Shown: positions 24,172 through 35,581, counted from the first letter of the stretch. The stretch: DNA of 64,000 nt from Panax quinquefolius (GCA_020205615.1 CM035166.1:88837043-88901042), one strand, 5' to 3'. Notes: generated from the letters alone by a model not told the origin. Translations and numbers: made by a program.

Positions 24172-25336
24172 GTATCAAGTTTCCATGTATTTGACAAATA
24201 TGGCACTTTTTGACAAATTCTATACAATCTCCTTCCATCTTTGGACAATAGTAACCATGATCGATAAGTTATTTGTACAACTTGGCTCCCCCTTAATGTT
24301 CATCCTTGTCCATTTGATAAACCAAATCTTTGGACTCGCCTAGTTCTAGACACCGTAGGGGCTTGCCATTGAAACCTCTTCTGAACAATTCTCCATTTTG
24401 TAAGAAGAATCGTTGCGACTTCCTCTTTATTATAATTGCATCCTTTTTTTCAGTCGGAAGAGTCTCGCTTTGTAAGAAGTCCACATAAGGAATTCGCCAA
24501 TCCGCTATGTCATCAATGAAAGCGCATTCATCCTCCCCAGGGTATTCTTGGCATGAAACACAGTGGCGTTGTAGGGCATCTGCTTCCTTCTTCATCTCAG
24601 GCCAATAATACCCTTGGCGTTGCAACCTACGATATAGACCTATGTCTGCAAACCCGTAGTTCTCTTCATGCACCTGATGCAAGACTTTACTTACTTCTTG
24701 CCTCCCCAAGCATCGTGTCAATACACCATCTGCTTCTTTGTGATACTGAGACACCTTTGATGATGTTGTATACAGTAGCTCCACGATTGGTATTGTTCCT
24801 TCCTTTGTTTGCAATTGATGGGAGATGTCATATCTCCAATCGTCTATCATGTCTTTGGGGAACAAGTCTAGCACCGTGGTTGGGTGGGTTCTCTTCATTA
24901 CCTTCACATCCAAATCTTCCCCTTGGACATAGACTCGAGATGCTACTGTTGCTAGTGCATCATGTTGTTTATTTTGTCCTCTTGGCACATATTCAATCAC
25001 CACCTTCTTGTAAGCTTCCATCACCTTTTGTGCTACAGTTCGATACGACGCCAAGATAGGTTCCTCCACTCCGAATTGGCCTCTTATCTGCTGCACTATA
25101 AGGTTTGAATCTCCCTTTACTTTAAGATATTTGGCTCCCAACTCTTGAGCTGCCAACAATCCTAGTATGAACGCTTCGTATTCTGCTTCATTATTTGTGC
25201 AAGGGAAGTCCAATTTGTATGACAAGGATATTTCATTTCCTTCTTTGGTGGTCAACACCACTCCTGCTCTGCCTTTACCTTCTACAGATGATCCATCAAA
25301 AGCCAAACTCCACCATTCTGGGTCCTCATCCATCAA
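24165..25336 (-). pseudogene. Tat second RNase H plus doubled integrase zinc modules
   Basis: An uninterrupted 347-codon frame (25336-24293) starts with an archaeal-type RNase H: LAFDGSSVEGKGRAGVVL, TNNEAEYEAF, VKGDSNLIVQQI and QHDALATVAS supply the four acidic positions. This extra RNase H is characteristic of the Tat lineage. It is followed by an H2C2-like module (QVHEENYGF...GYYWPEMKKEAD...HCVSCQ) in which the CGxH part is altered. A 90-residue linker follows (DWRIPYVDFL, LFRRGFNGKPLRCL). A second module (GYYCPKMEGDCIEF, KKCHICQIHG) sits at about 24165-24320 with two stops, leading directly into the integrase core. Two such modules appear in some plant Tat elements as I recall them; this was not checked. 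Confidence 0.85.
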
Positions 25337-25594
25337 GTCGATTGATTCTACTTCTCCACCCAGAAGATCCTCGGAAGGGGTTCATATTCTCCATTTGGAA
25401 ATTGAGCTAGCAGAAGTGCGAGGCTTGACATCGGATTGCCTTGGTGTTACACACTTGATGTCGTGATTACGAAAGAATCATCATCCATCTGGCGTGTCTC
25501 CCTACTAATGTCTTGGCCTAGTCGATAGGTATCTGATTGGATCAGTTTTTGTTGCAATCTTTACTTCGTGCGCTAGAAAATAATGCCGCATTTT

Positions 25595-25960
25595 CTACAT
25601 AATGAACACCAACGCTAGGAAATGCCTCTCCACTTGTGAATACCTGGTTTCCGGTCCTCTGATTATTCGGCTAATGTAATACACAGGTTTCTCTTCTCCA
25701 TCCACCTCTTGCGTGATCAATCCTCCTATAGACTTCTTGTAGATATGATGTACAATTGTAATGGCATTCCTCTTTGTGGCACTACCATCGTTTGTGTTAA
25801 AGACAAAATTCTTTTTACCTTCTCGAAGGCCTGTTGTTGGTCTTGCCCCCAGTCCCATTGTGCCTTTCCTTTTAGCAATTTGCCGAAAGGTTCTGTGACT
25901 TCGGCTAATGCTGGCATGAATCTTCTCATATACGAGACCTTCCTAAAAAGCTCTTCAACT
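25595..25960 (-). pseudogene. Tat RT connection and first RNase H
   Basis: Two overlapping frames cover the end of RT and the first RNase H: MRRFMPALAEVTEPFGKLLK and WGQDQQQAFEKVKRIL in one, then GLITQEVDGEEKPVYYISR and ETRYSQVERHFLALVF in the other. The frame change around 25750 is a disabling indel. The remainder of the RNase H towards 25340 is not open. Confidence 0.8.
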
Positions 25961-25984
25961 TTTGCGTCTTTGGTGGGGCATCTC

Positions 25985-26836
25985 TCATAATCGCTTTTTT
26001 GCCTTGCTTGGGTCCACCTCTAAACCTCTGTTGTGCACCAAGAAGCCCAAGAATTTTCCAGCCGTCATTCCAAAAGCGCACTTCTTCGGATTCATCCTCA
26101 ACTTATACCTTCGGCATCGCTCAAACACTTTCCTCAAGTCCTCCACATGAGTTGTCGCCTTTTTGGATTTCACCACTATGTCGTCCACATAGTCCTCCAC
26201 TATATCATGAATCATGTCATGAAATATGGCATGCATTTCCCTTTGATAAGTTGCCCCCGTATTCTTCAACCCGAATGGCATTACTACATAGTAGAAATTC
26301 CCAAACGGGGTATGAAAGGTTGTCAATTCTGCATCTTCTATGGACATCTTTATCTGATTGTAACCCATAAACCCGTCCATGAATGACATCATCTCATGAT
26401 TAGCCGTTGCATCTACCAAAGTGTCTATGTTGGGTAATGGATAAATGTCCTTCGGGAATGCCTTGTTCAAGTCTCTGAAATCCACACATATTCGTAGCTG
26501 TCCATTTGATTTCTTTACCGGTACGATGCTGGAAAGCCATGTTGGATGTTGGATCAGCTTGATGAACCCTACTTCCAGCAACTTTTTGATTGCTTCCTTT
26601 ATTTGGGTTTCGACTTCGGGTGCATAGTTGCGAGGTGCTTGCTTCACTGGCTTCATTCTCGGGCTTATGTTTAGATTATGCTCCACAAGATCTTTGTCAA
26701 TTTTGGGCGTCTCGTCGTAATTCCAAGCAAAGACATCCCTATACTCTCGCAATAGTTGTATGAGCTCCTCTTTCTGGTTAGCCTCAAGCTCCTTGTTGAC
26801 ATAAGTCGGTCTTGGCGTTCCTCCATCTGTTGCCAA
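25985..26836 (-). pseudogene. Tat reverse transcriptase
   Basis: A 283-codon open frame holds the main RT motifs: EVGFIKLIQHPTWLSSIVPV, GQLRICVDFRDLNKAFPKD, MSFMDGFMGYNQIKM, TFHTPFGNFYYVVMPFGLKN, and the catalytic YVDDIVVKS box, then CAFGMTAGKFLGFLVHNRG. The palm is complete and the two YVDD aspartates are intact. RT copies the element RNA into DNA in the virus-like particle. It is the best-preserved domain here, although it is separated from the downstream RNase H by a frame break. Confidence 0.92.
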
Positions 26837-27013
26837 TTCAACTTCTTCTAATTCATTTTGTTGAGGTTTTGGCCTATCCTCGAAGCATTCTGGAGCTGGT
26901 TCTACCTTCTATTGTACAACTTCTTCTTCTTCATTATTGCTGGAGTGGGGGACACCTCCTGAGCCGTTGGGTTTGCACGCTTCCTTGGGCTCTTCCCCCT
27001 TGCAGCGTCACAA

Positions 27014-27403
27014 TCAAAACACCACTTTTCCGTCAAGTTTAACAACCCACTCCCATTTTGCCTTTTGGCCATCCTCAGATTGTGTTATTCGCTTGGCATT
27101 TATTATATTTCTAGCATCTTCAGGATCTGATTGCCTTTTCTTCTCTTTTCTTCCTTCCTTCTCCAAGTCTACTACTACTGGCTTCATGTTTTTTGAAAAT
27201 TCTCCATGTTCCGAGGTCTTCTTCTTCACTTTTTCTGCAGGTACAAACTTATCTTCCTGTACTTCCTTCCAGCTTGCTAGTCTTAGGGAATCAGGCCTCG
27301 CAATCTGGTTCTCTCCCTCTTCAGCGTCATCATCGAAGAAAGTTGCTTCGGTGATGTGTGCCTCCTCTGGTCCAAAGGGATTCTGAGTTGCTGGTACCAT
27401 CAC
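27014..27403 (-). pseudogene. Tat protease-RT linker region
   Basis: A 129-codon charged frame lies between protease and RT (NPFGPEEAHITEATFFDDDA, KWEWVVKLDGKVVF). There is no known catalytic motif. It follows the protease frame after a stop at about 27415 and probably belonged to the same polyprotein. A linker of this kind is normal in Tat elements. Confidence 0.6.
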
Positions 27404-27415
27404 TTCTTTCCCTTT

Positions 27416-27736
27416 CTAGATAGCTTTCAGGCACTGATGAAAGACTGAGGGTACCACCCCATAGTCATTTTGCCAAGCCCTTCCCAGCAAGACATGGTAT
27501 GCTGCATCTACCTCTGCAATATGGAACATTACAGGCCCTCGAATCTTTCTAACTTGCATGTCTACCTTGATGTGTCCCAGGGTTCTTGTGCTCTGGTTAG
27601 CGAATCCTGTAATGTTTGTTTGTTCCTTCACTATCTTCTTCTCTGTTAGGCCTAACCGTTTGAACATGGTGTAGGGAATAATATTTGCAGATGCTCCATT
27701 GTCAATGAACGCTCTCCTTTGCTTATGGCCATGCAA
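27416..27736 (-). pseudogene. Tat aspartic protease
   Basis: The frame gives RRAFIDNGASANIIPYTMF, then LGHIKVDMQV and YHVLLGRAWQNDYGVVPS. The pattern is that of a retroviral-type aspartic protease, with the catalytic triad written DNGAS rather than DTG or DSG, and the typical ILGRxW-like LLGRAW further on. It would cleave the polyprotein. It overlaps the end of the gag frame (27652), so a frameshift separates the two in this copy. Confidence 0.85.
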
Positions 27737-28152
27737 GTCTCCTGTGTCTCGGGGGCCTTAATGATTGCCCTGGTTACCTCAATCCTTGCTTCCTTGGCCA
27801 ACTCTTTCTGATCGGAAAATTTTTTGAATTTGGCCCCATTCATTAACGCCGTCACCTGCAGGCCTGGGTCACACTCCTCCTTTTCTTTCACCATCATCTC
27901 CACTTCTGGGATTGTGTTGTGGATAACAGTGTTGCATGTTTCTTTCCCCTTGTGATTTGGCAGTGGCTTGTCATGAACACTACTTTCCTTTCCCAGTTCA
28001 ATCTCCCCATTTGCCAGCTTCTCGTGGAATATCCTACGCAGGCTATAGCAATCCATAGTTGAGTGTCCCGCGTATTGGTGGAATACACAGAAGTCTGGCC
28101 TTCTCTTCATCTCCTCCGTCACTGCAAATCTAGGCCTTGGGGGTTTCACCAC
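27652..28152 (-). pseudogene. Tat gag C-terminal region with C-H-H-C finger
   Basis: The frame contains RPDFCVFHQYAGHSTMDCYS, a CX2HX5HX4C-like finger typical of Tat gag, then LRRIFHEKLANGEIEL. The C-terminal third is hydrophilic and ends where the protease frame takes over. In the element family it forms the nucleocapsid part of gag. Confidence 0.8.
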
Positions 28153-28362
28153 CCCATGTTCAATCCATTGCTCGTATAGACCCCTGAATGCTTTCTCACT
28201 ACATGTGATAGCCTCCGGGATCGACTTTCTTGCATATTTATCTCCAGGCCTTCCTTTGCTTCGATCAAAATTTTTCTCATGCTTCTCCCTCTGCCCCCTT
28301 CTGGTTTTGGTGAGAGTCGGTAAAGCCCACAGTTGTTGTCCTCTTGCCCTCCATGTAACAAA

Positions 28363-29785
28363 TCATGCGTGGCTGGTGGGCGATGTCATGATTCCTCCCA
28401 AGTCTTGTGCGAAAGCTGAGAGGGTAGCAAAGGAATCACAAGCCTTGGTAATGAGGTGGGGCTTGAAGGAATCTAAGGCACCATTGTTGCAAATGCTAAC
28501 CAGGTTCTTTTCTTCAATCGGCTCTGCACACTTCTGTGCCTGGGCCCTGAACCTGTCAATGTAATCTGATAGCTCCTCATTCGGCTTCTGTTTGAACTGC
28601 ATGAGTTCTACAATGGTTACCTGTTTCTGTACATAGAAAAATTTCTTAAAAAATTGTAATTTTAGGTCACCCCAATCATGGACTGACCCCTTCTCCAAAT
28701 TGTAGTACCAATCAAGGCACTTCTCATCAAAGTTTTGTTGAATTCCGCATCAACAAGTTGTGGTTGTTCACTTCATCATATCCCAGCCACGGAGACATCG
28801 ACTCTACAAACCTGGCAATATGTTCCCTGGCATTTCCTTTCTCCCCGTTGTATTTTGGAAATTGCGGGGGATGCTCGATATACCCTATCGGGTAAGGTTG
28901 CCTCTGAATGTGTGTCGGGTAAGGCGGAGTAAGGTCCAACTCCGAGGGTCGAGATGTCTGCCTACGAAGTTGATTGATCACATCGATCATATCATCCTTC
29001 GCCACATACTGGCTCGTGGTGTGAACTCTCTGGGGTGTTGAGATATACTATTGTATCGGCGGTGTGTATGGTAGAGAGATTGGATGATGCACACTTGCAC
29101 CATGCAAAGTTGGCACTGGTGGCAGTTGCTGGCTCACTCGCTGGACATTGCCTGGAATGGTTGGCATTTGCACCTGTGAAATTGATGAGAGAGCAGTTGG
29201 GATGATGTTTGTCTGAGGTTGGCTTGCTTCCAACCTAAGTTATGGCACGTCGCCACTGTGTTGGGCCTCCAAGTTGATTATTGGAACCGATTGACTTTCC
29301 GTCGAGGGCGGTACAATCTGGTTCTCTTTGTTGTTGCTGCCATTGTTGTTGTCTTCCACTCCTACCTGTTCCCCCTGCGAACTTCCTGGGAACATGGCCT
29401 TAAAAGTGGGAATCTGCATCAACTGCTGGCGGAAATTCCCCATCTCCTCTTGCTTCCTTTGCATTTCCAGCATCATGGCCATCATCATCCCTTGCCCTTC
29501 TCGTGCTTCCTTCAATGCCTTGAGCATCTCCAGTTGCCAAGATCATTCGTCTGGTCTCCACCTGCATCCTCGCCTTGCCTTCCTGCGTTGGTTTGTTGTT
29601 GATTAGCCATATGTGGTGATGTCGAACTCCCTTCTGAAGCGTCTTCAACAAGTGGTTGGTCAAAATCCAGGTTTGCGCCTTGGAATGCTTGAGTTACTTG
29701 TCTTGGAACTGGATTCGGTGAGGTAATGCTATTTGTTGGTGAAGCAGCTCTCCCTGTAGTTCTCCCACTTCGAGTTGTGGGCATA
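28363..29785 (-). pseudogene. Tat gag N-terminal and capsid regions
   Basis: The likely start is MPTTRSGRTTGRAASP near 29785; the open frame continues further upstream only by chance. A Q-rich, proline-rich N-terminal part (29048-29785, several frames) precedes the capsid. In the capsid, FPKYNGEKGNAREHIARFVE and WLGYDEV are in one frame, and HDWGDLKLQFFKKFFYVQKQ and PNEELSDYIDRFRAQAQKC in the next. The capsid is the Retrotrans_gag type domain and builds the particle. Stops near 29045 and 28725 and a frame change near 28710 break it. Confidence 0.85.
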
Positions 29786-29807
29786 CCCTTCACGAATTCT
29801 ACACATC

Positions 29808-29829
29808 CCCAGCAGAGTCTCCAAATAAA
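29808..29829 (-). promoter_or_regulatory. Tat primer-binding site
   Basis: On the minus strand, a few bases after the LTR end, TTTGGAGACTCTGCTGGGG closely resembles the TTGGCGACTCTGCTGGGG site common in Tat/Ogre elements. The tRNA was not verified. It fixes the orientation and the LTR boundary at 29830. Confidence 0.8.
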
Positions 29830-30132
29830 TGTGGGCAAGGAAATCGTGTCTTGCTAGGGTTAGGGTTTCATGTTGGCTAAGGAAGAGATAAATTCACAAA
29901 GAGTAAGGAATTGATTGGTTGATTGAAGAGGGGAGAATGACAGGTGGGCGATTACTCCAACGACGCGTGGCAGAACTCCTAGAATTCGAGAACCGTGTTA
30001 GGGTAGCAGGGATTCCAAGAGCCTTCTTGAGTCCTTCGAGTTGAGAGAATGTTCAAACCCTTTTTGTGCTTTTAGGTGGAATCTCCAAGCCTTTAAGTCA
30101 CCAAAAGGGTCCTTTTGATCTTCCAAGGGTCC
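29830..30132 (-). mobile_element. Tat element 5' LTR, truncated at a duplication junction
   Basis: Starts TGTGGGCAAGG and follows the LTR for 303 bases to CTTCCAAGGGTCC. There it changes abruptly to sequence equal to 11465 onwards. The remaining 390 or so bases of this LTR are missing. The break is the head of the second copy of the duplicated unit. Confidence 0.92.
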
Positions 30133-30784
30133 TATCTGAATGCAAAAATGTTATTTGATAATTAATTTTTTTAAAATGTCTGAATAATAGTAATTTACTA
30201 TTTTAACCCTGTTTATTTGCATATCAATTTATTTGCCTCTTTCCGAAACGAGACAAACCCAATTCCCCCACCCCCTCGCCCTCCCCCTCCCCTCCCCCGA
30301 ACTCGGCGTGGATATGCTTCTCTTCTCAATTCACCCACCAATTTTACTCTTCCATTCTCCAAAGCCCACCTCCCCTTTGCTGAAATGTCTCTTTCCTTCA
30401 TTATTGCCCCCCCCCCCCCAAATGGTGTCTTCAACTACTTTTCTCTCAATTTCTGCATCTTTCATGAAAACCCATTTTTCACCCTCAGTGTTGTAATACC
30501 TGGGGAAAAAAATAATTATATTCTTAAAACATATTGTTGGACTTTGTCTTTTATTTGAGTCAAACTTGTTATTTAATTAATTTGGGCTAATAGGTTATGA
30601 ACAATTGACTTAGTAAAATTTGACTTTTCTTATATTTGGGTCAAACTGTAATTAATTTATTTGGACCATAATAAGTACGTGATTACATTAATTTGGGCCT
30701 TTATACTAATTGAGTCTAATTGAGATTTGTGTGATATTAAAATCCTATTATAATTAGGAGAATTAATAAAATCTATTAATAAAT
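30133..30784 (+). repeat. Segmental duplication, copy 2
   Basis: Nearly identical to 11465-12103: MITE-like words, 5' CCX sequence with a poly-C run, AGTGT, the first 293 bases of LTR X, and the TAAAT target site at 30780-30784. Differences are single substitutions and small indels in the C and T runs. Confidence 0.92.
30233..30491 (+). pseudogene. Cation/calcium exchanger, 5' part (copy 2)
   Basis: The frame ends NYFSLNFCIFHENPFFTLSV at the AGTGT target site, where LTR X starts. Skipping the LTR and one copy of AGTGT, it continues at 35582 with sequence clearly of the CCX family. The hydrophobic run before the break fits a membrane segment upstream of the first alpha repeat. No reliable start codon was found; ATGs at 30324 and 30385 are candidates in different frames. 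It is disrupted by LTR insertion. Confidence 0.65.
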
Positions 30785-33341
30785 TATGGGCAAGGAAATC
30801 GTGCCTTGCTAGAGTTAGGGTTTCGTGTTGGCTGAGGAGGAGAGAAATCCACAAAGAGTAAGGAATTGATTGGTTGATTGAAGAGGGGAGAACGACAGGT
30901 GGGCGATTACTCCAACGACGTGTGGCAGAACTCCTAGAATCCGGGAACCATGTTAGGGTAGCAGGGATTCCAAGAGCCTTCTTGAGTCCTTCGAGTTGAG
31001 AGAATGTTCAAACCCCTTTTGTGCTTTTAGGTGGAATCTCCAAGCCTTTAAGTCACCAAAAGGGTCCTTTTGATCTTCCAAGAGTCCAAGTCTTTAGTCC
31101 GAATAGAAGTCCCCTTCCAAATGGAATGGAAGGGGTATTTATAGGGTTTTCTGGAAAGTAATCATGTGCAAGGCACATGCCTTCAGGGAAATTCCTGAAA
31201 TACCCTTTAGTCCTTAGAATAATGCCCATGTTGCCCTGTCCTTCTAGCCACCAATCCAATCCCTCAATCAATTCCCAAAACGAGCCGCCTCCACGAGTCT
31301 TCTGCCTCATGACACGTGGAGGCTTCTGAAAGTAGTATGCACTCAAGCCAATTATGTTTGATGATAAAGCATATACTTTATAATAATCTTATTCATTTAT
31401 TAATAAAAAGTATTAATTTATTAAAGGCTTTTAATTATCTACATGATGCTGTTATATAATATGTGATAAACCCATAGTTTTAAGCAATGCTTTTAGAATA
31501 ATGATGATGATCATTCTAATGAGATCTAAATTTTTAGAAAGCTTAAAACTAAAATAGTTCCCAATCGTTGAATTACTAAATTTGGGATTAGTGAATCCGG
31601 ATAGATTGGTACATACGTTGCTTGCTCATTGGATGAGGATGATTGATCTCATGATCATTTGTGTGGAGACACTAAAGCAAGTATATAGGTGCTTATTGGA
31701 GAATAAGTTCACTGAACGTGACTCGCTAAGGAATACCTAATGGAGTTTTACTTGCCTGTCAATTGGAATTCCTGTAGTGATAGTAGTACAAGTGATCCTT
31801 GGACTTCAGATCATCATAGTATCTTGTGTTTGATGAGTTATACTTTGACTTATTCCTTAAGACCCTTAGGGTATATCAAAGGGTATGCTTGGGTATAATA
31901 AGTTATACATGGAGATAATGTATGATCAATAAAGAATCTACCATTTCTAGTAAAAGAAGAGAAATGTCATATGTGATTCGATAAATGACAACTCAGTAGT
32001 CCTTGGCCAAGGCAGAATGAAATTAGAAAGGAGTTACTAATTTGCATTATTTGGAGTTGTGCATTTAAGAGTCGAAATACATATAATTAAATAAAATAAC
32101 TTGACAGTAATTCCATGTCTTATATTTAATTGGGACATTGTATGGTGAAAGGATTGAATTGTATGGTAACTATTTACTCAAAGGTTCTTTTATGATTAAT
32201 GTTGAAATCTATATTATCTGGAAAGTCGTTGATCGCTAGGGAGGCTTATCCCTATTGTAGAATAAATATTATTTATTTAAATAAATTAATAGTTTAATTT
32301 ATTTATTTAAATAAGATTAGAATTGTTTTAATTGATTTATTCACAACCGGTTTAATATGGAGAACCTAAAGGGTCACACCATAAAAGGAAAAATAATTAT
32401 TTAAGAAGTTAATGGCATAATCGTAATAATATGTTAAGTATATTTAATTTAATCTATGGTGATAGAATAAATTAAATAGCTTACTATTTATTATTTAATT
32501 TTTAGAAATATTAAATATAAATTAATAAGAGCGATCTTATTAATATTATTACAATTATTATTATTTTAATTTCTAAAAGAGTTTAGGAATTAATTTAATA
32601 TAAGTACTCTCATTTATTCCTAATAGGATTAAGAGGGAAAATTAGTTAAAGGAGTTCAATTAATTATCCCTAATAAGATTAGGGAGCCCATTTAATTAAA
32701 AGAGTTTAATTAAATAAATAATACCTTTTTTAATTAAATAGGGTTACCTGATATCTTTATAAGAGGAGTCTTATATCAGATATCAAAATATACGTAATTC
32801 CAATAGTTGGGAGATTACGCTCTTTTTCTATGAGAGATAAAAAAATAGAATTTTGCCAAACACCCATCTTCTTGGATCTTTCTTCTTCCTTGGTGGATCA
32901 CTTCTAGAGGCCAAACATTTGGGTGGCTGACGTTGATCAAAGGAAGGAACCAAACCCGGTGGATTCAAGTTGAACGCGAAAAGGATTGGAGGTGAACTTG
33001 TACCTGAGGAAGCTCGAATCTTCAAGGGTATGATTCTTGTTTTTCATATCTTTTCGTTTAATTAATAATTGTGCATAAATGGTGATCCGATATGGTTTGT
33101 AAAATTTTTAAAACTCTGATTTTTACACGTTTTCGCTTATTTATGCAATTTGATTGCGTTCATGAATATTACAAACCTAACAGCTTCTCCCGGGTCTAGC
33201 ACATTTATTTCTGACTTTTCTGTCTTTATTTCATTAGGTTATGCGAACCCTAATTTGCACATTTAATGAGGTCGTGGAACCCTAATTGTGCATTTAATAC
33301 AATTAGGTCATGTGAACCCTAATTTTACACTTGAGCCCACA
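30785..33341 (-). mobile_element. Tat solo LTR in LTR X
   Basis: Runs from TATGGGCAAGG to GAGCCCACA with perfect TAAAT repeats at 30780-30784 and 33342-33346. Without the solo LTR at 31327-33182 it is about 696 bp, like the 693-bp copy at 12104. No internal Tat sequence is present, so the two LTRs of this copy recombined. It proves the original insertion site of the Tat element. Confidence 0.93.
31327..33182. mobile_element. Solo LTR (probably Ty1/copia) nested in the Tat solo LTR
   Basis: This 1,856-bp segment runs from TGAAAGTAGTATGC to ATTACAAACCTAACA. It is flanked by perfect 5-bp repeats GCTTC at 31322-31326 and 33183-33187; the uninterrupted Tat LTR at 12640 reads GGCTTCTCCCGGG straight through. 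No coding domain is present. The termini (CTAACA, or TGTTAG on the other strand) suggest copia, but orientation is uncertain. Confidence 0.88.
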
Positions 33342-33654
33342 TAAATAAATAACTTAAACCTAATCATACCCACGATAAGTCTGATAAAACTGGCTATTGG
33401 AAATACACGGAGTAATAGAGGCGGCGTAAGAGAAAATAAATTAAGAGAGTAATTCCCTACTACTTCATCTCTTTTCTGGAAAGCTTCCAGGCATGTAAGT
33501 ATGATTCACTCATTAATTATTATGTTAAAATCTCTTTAATTGGTGCAGAGAGGTATAAGAGATGTATACCTATGGTTGACTACGTAGCTTGATGATGTAA
33601 TCTTTATAGGAAATCTTGTATTCATGATCCTTGTAATGGTAATGTCAAATAATA

Positions 33655-33681
33655 ATATATATATATATATATATATATATT
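33655..33681. repeat. (TA)n microsatellite in LTR X
   Basis: About 13 AT dinucleotides. Confidence 0.9.
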
Positions 33682-34889
33682 AAATGCCGCATATTGGCAT
33701 TGTAATTTTTGAACGATTTCCTGTATAATATTGTTATGCACATGATATATTAATATATTATATATGTTTATGCAATTACTTTGGTTCTTTTTCCCACAAT
33801 CATTAATTATATATATGATACATAAATGGAATGAAATTTCAAAATAAAAGAGAGATTATTATAATATTATACAACTAAACTACTACTTATACATATATAA
33901 AACATATTTTATTTGAATTAATTATTATTTTTACATATAGTGGGAATTATTTCATAAATTCAAAGCTTATTCTTTTTATAAGAAAAGAATAGTTTAATAG
34001 TTGCTTACATATTTGAATATTAATTGAGAATACTTGTATTCATGAAGTTTTAAGTAAGGAATGTGGAGTCAATATTGAATTACAGTACTATAGTAAAATC
34101 TATCTCTTAATTACGGAATGTATATAATATTATTAAATTAAAGTGGGTAATTTAGAAAATGTAAATTTTATAAGTTAATAAGTTAGTAATTTAATTAATG
34201 GTATGGTATTGGTTTGATAATTATATAGATCAGATTGAGGAAGTCTAGCGATGTGATATTTGGGTTCGGTGAATTATTTCGGTATTATATTCAGGTACGG
34301 ATTCCGTACTCTTTCAGCGATACTCTGATTAAATTTGATTTGTTCGTTTTGTTGCTTGTTCGAATTTTATTATTATTTCACATAATTGATTCCTATGAAA
34401 TAAATATATTAGTTTCATTTTAGAGTTGATACATATGACTCGTATTTGTATTCTTTGAATTAGGCTATCATGTTTAGTACTATTTATTTTGATAATTGTA
34501 GAGCGGTACAGGTTGCTACCTTCTTTTTGAAACCTTGTGACTCGAATTTGATTTGGTTCTACCTGTACATATAGAACCCTTTTGTTGGTATTATGTTGCA
34601 TTTGTTGTGACATGGTATTTTTGTTAGAATATACCATAGGGTATACCTGAGTTGTAACCACATGTGGGGGTACCACAGGCATGTCGTCTTGGCACGAGAG
34701 GCATGACACTTCCGTGGCAGTGTGATTAGTCCACGGCGTCTCCGTTTTGGGCTCCAGAGGAAGTGGGCCATTTGGTGTTTTGTTGTGGGAGGCGTATGAG
34801 TTAACCCTAGTTTTCTGTTTTGCGGATTTGTGATGTTGTGCCAAACACACCTATCTGATTTGCATACATTTGGATTCGCGGTCCAATGT

Positions 34890-35003
34890 GTGATTTGCCT
34901 GTGTGGCATTATTTTGGTTGCCTGTGTGGCATCATTTGACTTGCCTATGTGACATTATTTTGACTTGCCTGTGTGGCATTGTTTTGACCTGCCTATGTGG
35001 CAA
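34890..35003. repeat. 27-bp tandem repeats in LTR X
   Basis: Five units of TTGCCTGTGTGGCATTATTT type, alternating GTGTGGC and TATGTGGC or TATGTGAC, near the right part of the LTR. Confidence 0.85.
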
Positions 35004-35581
35004 GGTATATTTCTGAGCTCAATCGGTATGAAATAACTCCAGCCATTTGTTTCAACCTATTATTTTATTGTATTAGTTTTATTGGTTTTTGTTCAGTTCA
35101 ATTCATTGAGTTAGTTACTTCAGTTCATTATTTCTTTATTCTTCTAATTGGTTTCGTCAATTCTGTTGATTCATATATATTACATTCAGATCTTTGGAGA
35201 TTATATTTTCGTCAGTATTTACACTTGAGGCTTTGTTCAAGATATTTTGTTTGATTGTTTTTCGTATATCGATTGTATATCTTTTGTATATCCGTATTCG
35301 TCTTTGGACAATTAGCTCATCTTTGTGTTTTTCTTCCCAGAGTTTGCGAGGGGTGATTCGAGGCTAGTGTGATAAGAGAGTTATCTTTGACCATCTAGGT
35401 TGTTTCAATTTTGGTTTTGGTTATTTTGACTTTCTATTTGGAGAATCATTTAATCTTCATTGATGGATATCACTATTAATATTTTGAACTTATTAGTCTT
35501 TATGTTTACTTATTTTGAGATTTGTTGTCTTTTCTTGCGTGACGCTCCTTTCCTTTTCTTTTCGAAGGTATTTACAAGTGT

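Larger units (their letters stand above)
12104..30132 (-). mobile_element. Tat-lineage Ty3/gypsy retrotransposon with antisense PMD gene
   Basis: In minus-strand order: truncated 5' LTR (29830-30132), primer-binding site, gag, protease, RT, RNase H, a second archaeal-type RNase H, two integrase zinc modules, integrase core and C-terminus. Then come a PMD gene on the opposite strand, a GC-rich tandem array and the 3' LTR (12104-12796). The second RNase H and the large pol-to-LTR spacer are hallmarks of the Tat lineage. Without the family A solo LTR nested at 12936-15682, it measures about 15.3 kb. Multiple stops and frameshifts make it non-autonomous today. It lies inside LTR X; the solo-LTR version at 30785-33341 preserves the 5-bp target duplication TAAAT. 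Confidence 0.9.
30492..35576. mobile_element. LTR X, probable solo LTR, inserted in the CCX gene
   Basis: Begins TGTAATACCTGGGG and ends GGTATTTACA, which are near-inverted termini, with perfect 5-bp target duplications AGTGT at 30487-30491 and 35577-35581. Removing the nested Tat solo LTR and its TAAAT repeat leaves about 2.52 kb. There is no primer-binding site, gag or pol, so I read it as a solo LTR of a gypsy element of unknown lineage. It contains a (TA)n tract at 33655-33681 and a 27-bp repeat block near its right end. A 173-codon minus-strand frame at 34329-34850 has no known domain. Confidence 0.85.

Noticed and set aside
34329..34850. 173-codon minus-strand reading frame
   Set aside because: It lies wholly in LTR X, has no recognised motif, and similar chance frames occur in other LTRs.
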